DNA of 64,000 bases from an uncultured Paraprevotella sp. Its GTDB lineage: Bacteria > Bacteroidota > Bacteroidia > Bacteroidales > Bacteroidaceae. A program made the position numbers and the translations under genes. Position 1 is the first letter of the stretch. Every line of letters starts with the position of its first letter. The DNA is taken from contig CAJUGV010000011.1 in assembly GCA_910586505.1 (NCBI GenBank), positions 4,864 through 68,863 on the forward strand. The letters are read 5' to 3'. This document shows, in pieces, positions 9,962-18,877 of the stretch. The notes below the pieces were generated by a model that was not told where the DNA came from, did not search any database, and worked only from the letters and a program-made list of their open reading frames with translations.

Positions 9962-12079
9962 ATGGCAAAGCAAGATTTACATTTGACTCGTAATATCGGT
10001 ATCATGGCGCATATTGATGCCGGTAAGACTACTACTTCTGAGCGAATCCTTTTTTATACGGGACTTACCCATAAGATTGGTGAAGTACATGACGGGGCTG
10101 CTACTATGGACTGGATGGCTCAAGAGCAGGAACGTGGTATTACCATTACCTCTGCTGCGACAACCACTCGTTGGAAATGGAATGATCAGACGTATAAGAT
10201 TAACTTGATTGATACTCCGGGACACGTGGATTTTACTGCTGAGGTAGAGCGTTCTTTGCGCGTGCTTGACGGTGCGGTCGCTGCATATTGTGCGGTTGGT
10301 GGTGTAGAACCCCAGTCGGAAACTGTATGGCGTCAGGCTGACAAGTATAATGTGCCCCGTATGGCTTATGTGAATAAGATGGACCGTTCCGGTGCCGACT
10401 TTTTTGAAGTTGTGCGTCAGATGAAGGATGTGCTTGGTGCAAATCCCTGTCCGGTCGTGATTCCTATTGGCGCGGAGGAGAATTTCAAGGGCGTTGTCGA
10501 CCTGATTAAGATGAAAGCTATTCTGTGGCATGACGAAACAATGGGAGCTGACTATTCTGTAGAAGAGATTCCCGCTGATTTGCAGGCTGAGGCAGAAGAG
10601 TGGAGAGATAAGATGTTGGAGAAGGTTGCTGAGTTCGACGATGAGTTGATGAACAAGTATTTCGATGATCCTTCTACAATTACAGAAGAGGAAATTCTTC
10701 GTGCGTTGCGTGCGGCTACGGTTGCTATGGAGGTGACTCCTATGCTTTGCGGATCTTCGTTTAAAAATAAAGGTGTGCAGACGTTGCTTGATTATGTATG
10801 TGCATTCCTGCCGTCTCCGCTGGATACTCCTAATGTAATCGGAACGAATCCGGATAGTGGCGAGGAAGAAGAACGCAAGCCGTCGGAAGAAGACCGTACT
10901 TCGGCTTTGGCGTTTAAGATCGCTACCGATCCGTATGTGGGACGTCTGACATTTATCCGTGTGTACTCAGGTAAGGTTGAGGCCGGTTCATATATTTATA
11001 ATTCTCGTTCTGGTAAGAAAGAGCGTGTGTCTCGTCTGTTCCAGATGCACTCGAATCATCAGAATCCGGTAGAGGTTATCGGAGCCGGTGATATTGGTGC
11101 CGGAGTAGGTTTCAAGGATATTCGTACCGGAGATACGCTGTGTGACGAAGACGCACCGATCGTATTGGAGTCTATGGACTTCCCGGATCCTGTAATCGGT
11201 ATTGCAGTTGAGCCGAAGACTCAGAAAGACTTGGATAAACTGTCTAATGGTTTGGCTAAATTGGCAGAGGAGGATCCTACCTTTACTGTGAAGACTGATG
11301 AGCAGACCGGTCAGACTGTGATTTCCGGTATGGGTGAGTTGCACTTGGATATTATCATCGACCGTCTGAAACGTGAGTTCAAGGTAGAGTGTAACCAAGG
11401 AAAGCCTCAGGTTAACTATAAGGAATCCATTACGAAGACTGTTAACTTGCGTGAGGTATATAAGAAACAGTCGGGTGGACGTGGTAAATTTGCCGATATC
11501 ATTGTTAATGTAGGTCCTGTAGATGAAGACTATAAGGAAGGCGGTTTGCAGTTCGAGAATAAGGTGACTGGAGGTAATATTCCAAAGGAATTCATCCCTT
11601 CTGTACAGAAAGGTTTCGAAAGTGCAATGAAGAATGGTATTTTGGGCGGTTTCCCGATGGATAGCCTGAAGGTTGAGTTGCTTGATGGTTCTTTCCATCC
11701 GGTGGATTCAGACCAGCTTTCGTTCGAAATCTGCGCGCTGCAGGCTTATAAGAGTGCTTGTGCTCAGGCTAAGCCTGTATTGATGGAGCCTATCATGAAG
11801 CTGGAAGTTGTGACTCCGGAAGAAAATATGGGTGACGTTATCGGTGACTTGAATAAGCGTCGTGGCCAGGTGGAAGGAATGGACACAAGCCGTAGCGGTG
11901 CCCGTATTGTGAAAGCGATGGTTCCGTTGGCTGAGATGTTCGGTTATGTAACAGCTTTGCGTACGATAACCTCCGGACGTGCTACTTCTTCAATGACTTA
12001 TGATCATCATGCTGCTGTGTCAAGCTCTATTGCGAAGACAGTGCTTGAAGAAATTAAAGGACGTACAGATTTAGTATAA
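9962..12079 (+). CDS. fusA: Translation elongation factor G (canonical)
   Basis: 705-residue translocase GTPase. The G-domain motifs are intact: AHIDAGKTT (residues 16-24), DTPGHVDF (84-91) and NKMD (138-141), followed by domains II-V of normal length. Some Bacteroides carry a second EF-G (fusA2) reported to lack GTP hydrolysis; the intact motifs and the str-operon position identify this copy as the canonical enzyme. No tuf follows, unlike in E. coli, where tuf separates fusA from the S10 block. Start chosen at the ATG 19 bases after rpsG, giving the usual N-terminus. Confidence 0.99.
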   Translation: MAKQDLHLTRNIGIMAHIDAGKTTTSERILFYTGLTHKIGEVHDGAATMDWMAQEQERGITITSAATTTRWKWNDQTYKINLIDTPGHVDFTAEVERSLRVLDGAVAAYCAVGGVEPQSETVWRQADKYNVPRMAYVNKMDRSGADFFEVVRQMKDVLGANPCPVVIPIGAEENFKGVVDLIKMKAILWHDETMGADYSVEEIPADLQAEAEEWRDKMLEKVAEFDDELMNKYFDDPSTITEEEILRALRAATVAMEVTPMLCGSSFKNKGVQTLLDYVCAFLPSPLDTPNVIGTNPDSGEEEERKPSEEDRTSALAFKIATDPYVGRLTFIRVYSGKVEAGSYIYNSRSGKKERVSRLFQMHSNHQNPVEVIGAGDIGAGVGFKDIRTGDTLCDEDAPIVLESMDFPDPVIGIAVEPKTQKDLDKLSNGLAKLAEEDPTFTVKTDEQTGQTVISGMGELHLDIIIDRLKREFKVECNQGKPQVNYKESITKTVNLREVYKKQSGGRGKFADIIVNVGPVDEDYKEGGLQFENKVTGGNIPKEFIPSVQKGFESAMKNGILGGFPMDSLKVELLDGSFHPVDSDQLSFEICALQAYKSACAQAKPVLMEPIMKLEVVTPEENMGDVIGDLNKRRGQVEGMDTSRSGARIVKAMVPLAEMFGYVTALRTITSGRATSSMTYDHHAAVSSSIAKTVLEEIKGRTDLV

Positions 12080-12093
12080 TAATACAATTGGAT

Positions 12094-12137
12094 AGAAGGT
12101 GCCGGTTAGCGAATGACTCTTAATCGGCATACCTTCT
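12094..12137 (+). promoter_or_regulatory. Large hairpin between fusA and rpsJ
   Basis: Two stacked stems: AGAAGGT (12094-12100) with ACCTTCT (12131-12137), and GCCGGTTA (12101-12108) with TAATCGGC (12121-12128, one G-U), with a 2-base bulge. The run after it (TTCC) is weak, so complete termination is unlikely. It may be a partial terminator or an S10-leader control structure. Confidence 0.6.
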
Positions 12138-12174
12138 TTCCATTTCATTAATTCATAAATAAATTAATAAAACA

Positions 12175-12480
12175 ATGAGTCAGAAAATCAGAATTAAACT
12201 GAAATCTTATGATCACAACTTGGTTGATAAGTCGGCCGAGAAGATTGTGAAGACAGTGAAGGTGACAGGGGCTATTGTAAGTGGTCCTATACCTCTTCCT
12301 ACGCACAAGCGTATTTTTACTGTTAACCGTTCTACTTTTGTCAACAAGAAGTCGCGTGAGCAGTTTGAATTGTCTTCTTACAAGAGATTGATCGACATTT
12401 ACAGCTCTACCGCAAAGACTGTGGATGCACTGATGAAGCTTGAATTACCAAGCGGTGTAGAAGTAGAAATTAAAGTTTAG
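12175..12480 (+). CDS. rpsJ: 30S ribosomal protein S10 (uS10)
   Basis: 101 residues, the usual length. The conserved loop region (SGPIPLPTHKRIFTVNRSTF) is present. Besides its place in the 30S head, S10 (NusE) is known to act with NusB in transcription antitermination. It is the first gene of the S10 block, placed 38 bases after the fusA-rpsJ hairpin and 20 bases before rplC. Confidence 0.99.
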   Translation: MSQKIRIKLKSYDHNLVDKSAEKIVKTVKVTGAIVSGPIPLPTHKRIFTVNRSTFVNKKSREQFELSSYKRLIDIYSSTAKTVDALMKLELPSGVEVEIKV

Positions 12481-12500
12481 TATTATTAAAATTAACTGAA

Positions 12501-13118
12501 ATGCCAGGATTATTAGGAAAGAAAATCGGAATGACATCCGTATTCAGTGCCGATGGTAAGAATGTTCCATGCACTGTTATCGAAGCTGGTCCTTGTGTAG
12601 TAACTCAGATTAAGAGTGTTGAGAAAGATGGTTATGCTGCGGTTCAACTTGGCTTCCAAGAGGCAAAGGAGAAAAATACGACAGCTCCTCTTATGGGACA
12701 TTTTAAGAAGGCAGGTACTACTCCCAAGAGACACTTGGCCGAGTTCACAGGTTTCGAACAAGAGTTGAATTTAGGTGACACTGTTACAGTGGATATGTTT
12801 GAAGGAGCTGTTTACGTTGACGTAATCGGAACTTCAAAAGGTAAAGGCTTCCAGGGTGTAGTTAAGCGCCACGGATTTGGTGGTGTAGGTCAGACGACGC
12901 ACGGACAGCACAATCGTGCCCGTAAGCCGGGTTCTATTGGTGCTTGTTCCTATCCGGCCAAAGTATTCAAAGGCTTGCGTATGGGTGGACAGATGGGTAA
13001 TGAACGTGTGACTGCACAAAATTTACAAGTATTAAAAGTGATACCTGAGCACAATTTGCTCCTTATCAAAGGTTCTGTGCCCGGATACAAAGGTTCAATC
13101 GTAATAATTGAAAAATAA
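12501..13118 (+). CDS. rplC: 50S ribosomal protein L3 (uL3)
   Basis: 205-residue protein with a globular part and a long loop (around GQTTHGQHNRARKPGSIGAC) that reaches toward the peptidyl transferase centre. N-terminus PGLLGKKIGMTSVF is typical. The stop codon overlaps the rplD start by one base (TAATG at 13116-13120), which suggests translational coupling. Confidence 0.99.
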   Translation: MPGLLGKKIGMTSVFSADGKNVPCTVIEAGPCVVTQIKSVEKDGYAAVQLGFQEAKEKNTTAPLMGHFKKAGTTPKRHLAEFTGFEQELNLGDTVTVDMFEGAVYVDVIGTSKGKGFQGVVKRHGFGGVGQTTHGQHNRARKPGSIGACSYPAKVFKGLRMGGQMGNERVTAQNLQVLKVIPEHNLLLIKGSVPGYKGSIVIIEK

Positions 13119-13747
13119 TGGAAGTTAGTGTATTAAATATAAAGGGTGAAGATACCGGAAGAAAAGTTCTTCTGAATGATTCTATCTTCAATATCGAGCC
13201 TAATGACCATGTGATCTACCTTGATGTAAAGCAGTATCTTGCAAATCAGCGTCAGGGAACAGCAAAGTCAAAGGAAAGAAGTGAAGTAAGCGGTTCTACT
13301 CGTAAATTAGGACGCCAGAAAGGTGGCGGTGGTGCTCGTCGTGGCGATATCAACTCTCCCGTTTTAGTGGGCGGTGGACGCGTATTTGGTCCTAAGCCTC
13401 GTGATTATGGCTTTAAGTTGAATAAAAAGGTTAAGGTTTTGGCTCGCAAATCTGCATTGTCTTATAAGGCACAAGAGAATGCGATTGTTGTGGTTGAAGA
13501 TTTTACAATTGAAACTCCGAAAACCAAACAGTTTGTTGAAATCATAAATAATCTTAAAGTTGAGGGTAAGAAAGCTTTGTTCGTTTTACCAGGTGCAGAT
13601 AAAAACGTATATTTGTCAGCTCGTAACATCGAACGTGTTAATGTTATGTCCGCGGCTGCGCTGAATACTTATGGGGTATTGAACGCAGACGTAATGGTTG
13701 TGACTGAAAACTCGCTGAAAGTTGTAGACGAAATCTTAACCAAATAA
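13118..13747 (+). CDS. rplD: 50S ribosomal protein L4 (uL4)
   Basis: 209 residues. The extended loop (STRKLGRQKGGGGARRGD) lines the nascent-peptide tunnel, where changes elsewhere give macrolide resistance. In E. coli L4 represses the S10 operon; the same role here is possible but unproven. The ATG at 13118 shares its A with the last base of the rplC stop codon. Confidence 0.98.
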   Translation: MEVSVLNIKGEDTGRKVLLNDSIFNIEPNDHVIYLDVKQYLANQRQGTAKSKERSEVSGSTRKLGRQKGGGGARRGDINSPVLVGGGRVFGPKPRDYGFKLNKKVKVLARKSALSYKAQENAIVVVEDFTIETPKTKQFVEIINNLKVEGKKALFVLPGADKNVYLSARNIERVNVMSAAALNTYGVLNADVMVVTENSLKVVDEILTK

Positions 13748-13763
13748 GGAATAGGAAACCGTT

Positions 13764-14054
13764 ATGGGATATATAATTAAACCGTTGGTCACTGAGAAGA
13801 TGACCGCAATTACAGAGAAGCAGAATAAGTTCGGCTTCATTGTTCGTCCTGAAGCTAATAAATTGGAAATTAGAAAAGAGGTCGAAGCTTTGTATAATGT
13901 TACTGTAGTAGCGGTGAATACATGTAATTATGCAGGTAAGTCGAAAAGCCGTTACACAAGGTCAGGTCTTATTCAGGGTCGTACAAATGCCTTTAAAAAG
14001 GCAATTGTTACTTTGAAAGAAGGCGATACGATTGATTTCTATAGCAATATTTAA
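13764..14054 (+). CDS. rplW: 50S ribosomal protein L23 (uL23)
   Basis: 96 residues. L23 sits at the tunnel exit and is the docking site for trigger factor and SRP. The start (MGYIIKPLVTEKMT) and the NTCNYAGKSKSRYTRSG loop fit the family. It lies 16 bases after rplD and 6 bases before rplB. Confidence 0.98.
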   Translation: MGYIIKPLVTEKMTAITEKQNKFGFIVRPEANKLEIRKEVEALYNVTVVAVNTCNYAGKSKSRYTRSGLIQGRTNAFKKAIVTLKEGDTIDFYSNI

Positions 14055-14060
14055 TAAAAG

Positions 14061-14888
14061 ATGGCAGTACGTAAATTTAAGCCCACAACACCGGGGCAGA
14101 GACACAAGATTATTGGTACTTTTGAAGAGATTACTGCATCCGTACCAGAAAAGTCTCTTGTATATGGTAAGCGTTCAACAGGTGGTCGTAACAACGTCGG
14201 TAAGATGACGATGCGCTATATGGGCGGCGGTCACAAGAAAAAGTATCGTTTTATTGATTTCAAGAGAGAGAAAGATGGTGTGCCAGCTGTAGTGAAGACA
14301 ATTGAATACGATCCGAATCGTTCGGCTCGTATTGCTTTGTTGTATTACGCAGATGGTGAAAAACGTTATATAATTGCTCCTAACGGCTTACAGGTGGGCA
14401 GCACAGTGATGTCAGGAAAGGATGTAGCGCCAGAGATTGGTAATGCGCTTCCTTTGGAGAATATTCCGGTCGGTACGGTGATTCATAATATTGAATTACG
14501 TCCAGGTCAGGGTGCTTTGCTGGTTCGCTCTGCCGGTAATTTTGCGCAATTAACTTCTCGTGAGGGACGTTATTGTGTAATAAAGTTGCCTTCGGGTGAG
14601 ACTCGTCAGATTCTCAGTTCGTGTAAGGCTACAGTTGGAAGTGTAGGTAACTCAGATCATGCGTTGGAAAGTTCTGGAAAGGCTGGACGTTCTCGTTGGT
14701 TGGGTCGTCGTCCGCACAACCGTGGTGTTGTAATGAACCCGGTTGATCACCCGATGGGTGGTGGTGAAGGTCGTCAGTCCGGAGGACATCCGCGCTCACG
14801 TAAGGGATTGTATGCTAAGGGCCTGAAGACGAGAGCTCCGAAGAAGCAGTCCAACAAGTATATAATCGAAAGATGTAATAAGAAGTAA
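14061..14888 (+). CDS. rplB: 50S ribosomal protein L2 (uL2)
   Basis: 275 residues, one of the proteins needed for peptidyl transferase assembly. The NPVDHPMGGGEGR motif carries the conserved His (residue 230, the equivalent of E. coli H229). The C-terminus is the usual basic KGLKTRAPKKQSNKYI tail. Start at the ATG 6 bases past rplW. Confidence 0.99.
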   Translation: MAVRKFKPTTPGQRHKIIGTFEEITASVPEKSLVYGKRSTGGRNNVGKMTMRYMGGGHKKKYRFIDFKREKDGVPAVVKTIEYDPNRSARIALLYYADGEKRYIIAPNGLQVGSTVMSGKDVAPEIGNALPLENIPVGTVIHNIELRPGQGALLVRSAGNFAQLTSREGRYCVIKLPSGETRQILSSCKATVGSVGNSDHALESSGKAGRSRWLGRRPHNRGVVMNPVDHPMGGGEGRQSGGHPRSRKGLYAKGLKTRAPKKQSNKYIIERCNKK

Positions 14889-14908
14889 TAAGAAAATCTG
14901 AGTAAATT

Positions 14909-15178
14909 ATGAGTCGTTCATTAAAAAAAGGTCCATATATTGAGGTTAAGCTCGAAAAGAAGGTTCTCGCGATGAATGAGAGCGGAAAGAAGAGTGTAGT
15001 TAAGACTTGGGCTAGAGCTTCAATGATATCTCCTGATTTTGTAGGTCATACAATTGCAGTTCATAACGGAAATAAGTTTATTCCTGTTTATGTTACTGAA
15101 AATATGGTTGGACATAAATTGGGCGAATTCGCACCTACGCGTAAATTTGGTGGCCATGCTGGTAACAAGAAAAAGTAA
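14909..15178 (+). CDS. rpsS: 30S ribosomal protein S19 (uS19)
   Basis: 89 residues; MSRSLKKGPYIEVKLEKKV and GHKLGEFAPTRKFGGHAG are hallmark segments. S19 forms part of the 30S head and contacts the A-site finger region. 20 bases follow rplB; 38 bases without a signal precede rplV. Confidence 0.99.
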   Translation: MSRSLKKGPYIEVKLEKKVLAMNESGKKSVVKTWARASMISPDFVGHTIAVHNGNKFIPVYVTENMVGHKLGEFAPTRKFGGHAGNKKK

Positions 15179-15216
15179 GCAGGTTGATTATTTGAAATAA
15201 TAAAGTAATTAAATAA

Positions 15217-15615
15217 ATGGGAGCAAGAAAGAAAATTGCGGCTGAAAAAAGAAAAGAAGCCCTCAAAACCCAGTTTTTTGCTAAGTTGCAGAATGTGCCT
15301 TCCTCTCCGCGAAAGATGAGATATGTCGTTGATATGATTCGCGGAATGGAGGTGAATAGGGCACTTGGAACCTTAAAGTTCTCTTCGAAAGCCGCTTCTG
15401 CTGATGTGGAGAAGCTGTTACGCTCAGCTATTGCAAATTGGGAACAGAAGAACGGACGAAAAGCCGAAGATGGCGAATTGTTCGTGACTAAAATTTATGT
15501 TGATGGTGGTGCTACGTTAAAGAGAATGAGACCGGCTCCACAGGGAAGAGGTTATAGAATCCGCAAACGTTCAAATCATGTGACTTTGTTCGTTGGAGCT
15601 AAAACTAATGATTAA
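15217..15615 (+). CDS. rplV: 50S ribosomal protein L22 (uL22)
   Basis: 132 residues, longer than the 110 of E. coli because of a basic N-terminal extension (MGARKKIAAEKRKEALK). The beta-hairpin that reaches into the exit tunnel is at GGATLKRMRPAPQGRGYRI. An internal start further down would remove only the extension; the ATG at 15217 is kept because such extensions are usual in Bacteroidota L22. Confidence 0.97.
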   Translation: MGARKKIAAEKRKEALKTQFFAKLQNVPSSPRKMRYVVDMIRGMEVNRALGTLKFSSKAASADVEKLLRSAIANWEQKNGRKAEDGELFVTKIYVDGGATLKRMRPAPQGRGYRIRKRSNHVTLFVGAKTND

Positions 15616-15626
15616 TTAAAAGTAGT

Positions 15627-16349
15627 ATGGGACAGAAAGTAAATCCGATAAGCAACCGATTAGGTATTATTAGAGGTTGGGATTCTAATTGGTACGGAGG
15701 CAAGGACTTCGGAGAGTCATTGTTGGAGGACAGCAAGATTCGTAAGTACTTGAATGCTCGTTTAGCTCAAGCTAGTGTATCAAGAATTGTTATTGAACGT
15801 ACGCTTAAACTTGTGACGATAACCGTTTGTACAGCCCGTCCAGGATTGATCATTGGTAAAGGCGGCCAAGAAGTAGACAAGCTGAAAGAAGAATTAAAGA
15901 AGATTACCGATAAGGATATCCAAATTAATATATTCGAGGTAAAAAAGCCTGAGTTGGATGCTGTGATTGTTGCTAATAATATAGCACGTCAAGTTGAAGG
16001 CAAAATTGCATATCGTCGTGCTATTAAGATGGCTATCTCTAACACGATGAGAAGTGGAGCGGAGGGAATTAAGATTTTAATTTCCGGACGTTTGAATGGT
16101 GCGGAAATGGCACGTTCTGAAATGTATAAAGAGGGACGTACTCCATTGCATACATTCCGGGCTGATATTGATTATTGTCAGGCCGAGGCTTTGACAAAGG
16201 TAGGTTTGCTTGGAATCAAGGTTTGGATCTGCCGTGGTGAAGTTTACGGCAAGAGAGATTTGGCGCCTAATTTCGCTCAGGCAAAAGAGAATGGCCGTAG
16301 CAACAATGGTGGCAAGAACTTCCGTAAGAAGAAGAACTTTAATCGTTAA
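15627..16349 (+). CDS. rpsC: 30S ribosomal protein S3 (uS3)
   Basis: 240 residues with an N-terminal KH domain whose GxxG loop is G77-K78-G79-G80, then the S3 C-terminal domain (SGRLNGAEMARSEMYKEGR). S3 lines the mRNA entry channel. The tail is rich in Asn, Lys and Arg (SNNGGKNFRKKKNFNR), a Bacteroidota-style extension. It lies 11 bases after rplV. Confidence 0.99.
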   Translation: MGQKVNPISNRLGIIRGWDSNWYGGKDFGESLLEDSKIRKYLNARLAQASVSRIVIERTLKLVTITVCTARPGLIIGKGGQEVDKLKEELKKITDKDIQINIFEVKKPELDAVIVANNIARQVEGKIAYRRAIKMAISNTMRSGAEGIKILISGRLNGAEMARSEMYKEGRTPLHTFRADIDYCQAEALTKVGLLGIKVWICRGEVYGKRDLAPNFAQAKENGRSNNGGKNFRKKKNFNR

Positions 16350-16367
16350 ATTTGAAAGTTAAGAATT

Positions 16368-16793
16368 ATGTTACAACCGAAAAGAACAAAATATAGAAGA
16401 CCGCAAAAGGGCCGTTGTAAAGGTAACGCCCAACGTGGTAACCAGTTGGCTTTCGGAACATTCGGGATTAAGTCTCTCGAGACGCATTGGATTACAGGAC
16501 GTCAGATTGAGGCCGCTCGTATCGCAGTGACTCGTTATATGCAGCGTGAGGGGCAAATTTGGATTCGTATCTTTCCCGATAAGCCAGTGACGAAGAAGCC
16601 GGCTGATGTACGTATGGGTAAGGGTAAGGGTGATCCTGTTGGATATGTTTTTCCGATAACTCCCGGACGTATTATTTTCGAGGTAGAAGGTGTCTCTTAT
16701 GAGATTGCGAAGGAAGCTTTGCGTCTTGCGGCTCAGAAACTTCCTGTTACAACTAAGTTTATTGTTAGACGTGATTACGATAAAAACGCTTGA
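16368..16793 (+). CDS. rplP: 50S ribosomal protein L16 (uL16)
   Basis: 141 residues. L16 binds near the A-site tRNA elbow. The start (MLQPKRTKYRRPQKGR) and the segment RIFPDKPVTKKPADVRMGKGKG are typical. The gene ends two bases before the rpmC ATG, so the pair is translationally coupled. Confidence 0.99.
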   Translation: MLQPKRTKYRRPQKGRCKGNAQRGNQLAFGTFGIKSLETHWITGRQIEAARIAVTRYMQREGQIWIRIFPDKPVTKKPADVRMGKGKGDPVGYVFPITPGRIIFEVEGVSYEIAKEALRLAAQKLPVTTKFIVRRDYDKNA

Positions 16794-16795
16794 TT

Positions 16796-16990
16796 ATGAA
16801 GGTTACAGAAATAAAGGAATTAGCGACCAATGAATTGGTGGAACGTATTCAAGCTGAAGAGGCTAATTACACGCAGATGCTGTTAAATCATTCTGTTTCT
16901 CCATTGGAGAATCCCTCACAGATTAAGGCTGCGCGTCGTAATATAGCCCGTATGAAGACCGTGTTGCGTCAGAGAGAACTTAACAAATAA
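16796..16990 (+). CDS. rpmC: 50S ribosomal protein L29 (uL29)
   Basis: 64 residues, two long helices as in all L29 proteins. The reading frame is open from a TTG at 16790, but the ATG at 16796 gives the usual MKVTEIKEL start and lies just past the rplP stop, so it is chosen. L29 sits at the tunnel exit beside L23. Confidence 0.95.
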   Translation: MKVTEIKELATNELVERIQAEEANYTQMLLNHSVSPLENPSQIKAARRNIARMKTVLRQRELNK

Positions 16991-17001
16991 TAATGGTCCA
17001 C

Positions 17002-17259
17002 ATGGAAGCTAGAAATTTAAGAAAGACAAGAACTGGTGTTGTAATCAGCGACAAAATGGATAAGACCATTGTTGTGGCTGCTAAGTTTAAAGAGAAACAC
17101 CCTATTTATGGTAAGTTCGTATCGAAAACGAAAAAATACCATGCTCATGATGAGAAGAATGATTGTCACGTTGGTGATACAGTTCTGATTATGGAAACTC
17201 GTCCTTTGAGCAAAACTAAGTGTTGGAGAGTTGTAGAAATCGTAGAAAGAGCTAAGTAA
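17002..17259 (+). CDS. rpsQ: 30S ribosomal protein S17 (uS17)
   Basis: 85 residues from the ATG at 17002 (MEARNLRKTRTG). An in-frame ATG at 16993, two bases after the rpmC stop, would add MVH. The shorter start matches the common form of the protein, but the longer one is not excluded. An OB-fold protein binding 16S helix 11; the core SDKMDKTIVVAAKFKEKHP is highly conserved. Confidence 0.95.
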   Translation: MEARNLRKTRTGVVISDKMDKTIVVAAKFKEKHPIYGKFVSKTKKYHAHDEKNDCHVGDTVLIMETRPLSKTKCWRVVEIVERAK

Positions 17260-17261
17260 TT

Positions 17262-17627
17262 ATGATACAAGCAGAATCTAGATTAGTAGTTGCAGATAAT
17301 AGCGGAGCTCGTGAGGTGCTTTGTATCCGTGTTTTAGGCGGTACGAAAAGACGTTATGCCTCTGTAGGAGATGTGATAGTTGTTTCTGTAAAGAGCGTTA
17401 TTCCGTCAAGTGATATTAAAAAGGGTGCAGTATCAAAGGCTTTGATTGTACGTACTAAGAAAGAGATCCGTCGTGTTGACGGTTCGTATATCCGTTTTGA
17501 TGATAATGCCTGTGTTTTATTGAATAATGCGGGTGAGTTGAGAGGAAGTCGTATTTTCGGTCCTGTTGCTCGTGAATTGCGTGCGGCAAATATGAAAGTT
17601 GTGTCTTTGGCACCTGAAGTACTTTAA
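17262..17627 (+). CDS. rplN: 50S ribosomal protein L14 (uL14)
   Basis: 121 residues. MIQAESRLVVADNSGAREVLCIRVLGG is the standard start. L14 contacts 16S rRNA across the subunit interface and is the binding site of the silencing factor RsfS. First gene of the spc-type block, two bases after rpsQ. Confidence 0.99.
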   Translation: MIQAESRLVVADNSGAREVLCIRVLGGTKRRYASVGDVIVVSVKSVIPSSDIKKGAVSKALIVRTKKEIRRVDGSYIRFDDNACVLLNNAGELRGSRIFGPVARELRAANMKVVSLAPEVL

Positions 17628-17644
17628 TTTTAATAAGTAAAGTA

Positions 17645-17965
17645 ATGAGTAAATTACATATTAAAAAGGGCGATACAGTTTACGTGAATTCCGGTGAGGA
17701 TAGAGGCCGGACTGGTAAGGTGTTAAAAGTGTTCGTTGATGAACGCCGTGCCATTGTTGAAGGATTGAATATGGTATCCAAGAGCCAGAAGCCGAGTGCA
17801 AAGAATCCTCAGGGAGGATTTGTAAAGCAAGAGGCTCCTATTCATATTTCAAACTTGAATGTTCTAGACCCGAAGACCGGCAAACCGACACGTATTGGTA
17901 GAAAATTAAATGCTGACGGTAAGTTAGTTCGTTATGCTAAAAAATCAGGAGAGGAGATTAAGTAA
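17645..17965 (+). CDS. rplX: 50S ribosomal protein L24 (uL24)
   Basis: 106 residues with an N-terminal KOW motif (KKGDTVYVNSGEDRGRTGKV). L24 starts assembly of the large subunit. The stop codon is followed directly by the rplE ATG with no spacer. Confidence 0.98.
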   Translation: MSKLHIKKGDTVYVNSGEDRGRTGKVLKVFVDERRAIVEGLNMVSKSQKPSAKNPQGGFVKQEAPIHISNLNVLDPKTGKPTRIGRKLNADGKLVRYAKKSGEEIK

Positions 17966-18523
17966 ATGGGAAATACTGCTAGCCTTAAGAAAGAGTATGC
18001 AGAGCGGATTGCTCCTGCATTGAAGAAACAGTTCAATTACACTTCTGCCATGCAGATTCCGGTGCTTAAGAAGATCGTTATTAACCAGGGATTGGGTATG
18101 GCTACTGCTGATAAGAAGATTATTGATGTTGCTATCAATGAGATTTCAGCAATTACGGGACAAAAAGCTGTTGCAACGGTTTCAAAGAAGGACGTTGCAA
18201 ACTTTAAGTTACGTAAGAAAATGCCTATTGGTGTGATGGTGACATTGCGCCGTGAAAGAATGTATGAGTTTCTTGAGAGACTGGTTCGTGTGGCTTTGCC
18301 ACGTATCCGTGACTTTAAGGGTATTGAGAGCAAGTTTGATGGTAGAGGTAATTATACATTAGGAATTCAGGAGCAAATTATCTTCCCCGAGATTAATATT
18401 GATTCAATAGATCGAATACTTGGTATGAATATTACATTTGTAACAACAGCCAAGACGGATGAAGAAGGTTATGCATTGCTCAAAGAGTTTGGACTACCTT
18501 TTAAGAATGCTAAAAACGATTAA
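17966..18523 (+). CDS. rplE: 50S ribosomal protein L5 (uL5)
   Basis: 185 residues, binding 5S rRNA and contacting P-site tRNA. The segment FDGRGNYTLGIQEQIIFPEI is characteristic. Start at the ATG immediately after rplX; the N-terminus is slightly longer than in E. coli. Confidence 0.99.
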   Translation: MGNTASLKKEYAERIAPALKKQFNYTSAMQIPVLKKIVINQGLGMATADKKIIDVAINEISAITGQKAVATVSKKDVANFKLRKKMPIGVMVTLRRERMYEFLERLVRVALPRIRDFKGIESKFDGRGNYTLGIQEQIIFPEINIDSIDRILGMNITFVTTAKTDEEGYALLKEFGLPFKNAKND

Positions 18524-18528
18524 TATAC

Positions 18529-18828
18529 ATGGCAAAGGAATCAATGAAGGCTCGTGAAGTTAAGAGAGCCAAGATGGTAGCTAAATATGCCGAAAAGCGT
18601 GCTGCTTTGAAGAACATTGTGAATACTGGAGACCCCGTTGAGGCTTTTGAGGCTGCTCAGAAGTTGCAGCGTATTCCCAAAAACGCAAATCCTATCCGTT
18701 TACACAATAGATGTAAACTTACTGGACGTCCAAAAGGATATATGCGACAGTTTGGAATATCGCGTATTCAGTTCCGTGAAATGGCCTCAAGCGGTTTGAT
18801 ACCAGGTGTAAAGAAGTCAAGTTGGTAA
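18529..18828 (+). CDS. rpsN: 30S ribosomal protein S14, zinc-free form (uS14)
   Basis: 99 residues, the long zinc-independent type: only one of the cysteines of the short zinc-binding form is left (NRCKLTGRPKGYMRQFG). C-terminus GLIPGVKKSSW is typical. It begins 5 bases after rplE and is followed by a small hairpin before rpsH. Confidence 0.98.
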   Translation: MAKESMKAREVKRAKMVAKYAEKRAALKNIVNTGDPVEAFEAAQKLQRIPKNANPIRLHNRCKLTGRPKGYMRQFGISRIQFREMASSGLIPGVKKSSW

Positions 18829-18842
18829 TTTATTTAATATTG

Positions 18843-18857
18843 TCGGGAGAGGCCCGA
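18843..18857 (+). promoter_or_regulatory. Short hairpin before rpsH
   Basis: TCGGG (18843-18847) and CCCGA (18853-18857) around AGAGG, in the 49-base gap between rpsN and rpsH. S8 is the autoregulator of the spc operon in E. coli, so an RNA structure just upstream of rpsH is a candidate control site, but the stem is only 5 bp. Confidence 0.35.
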
Positions 18858-18877
18858 TTAATTAATTTTTATATAAA

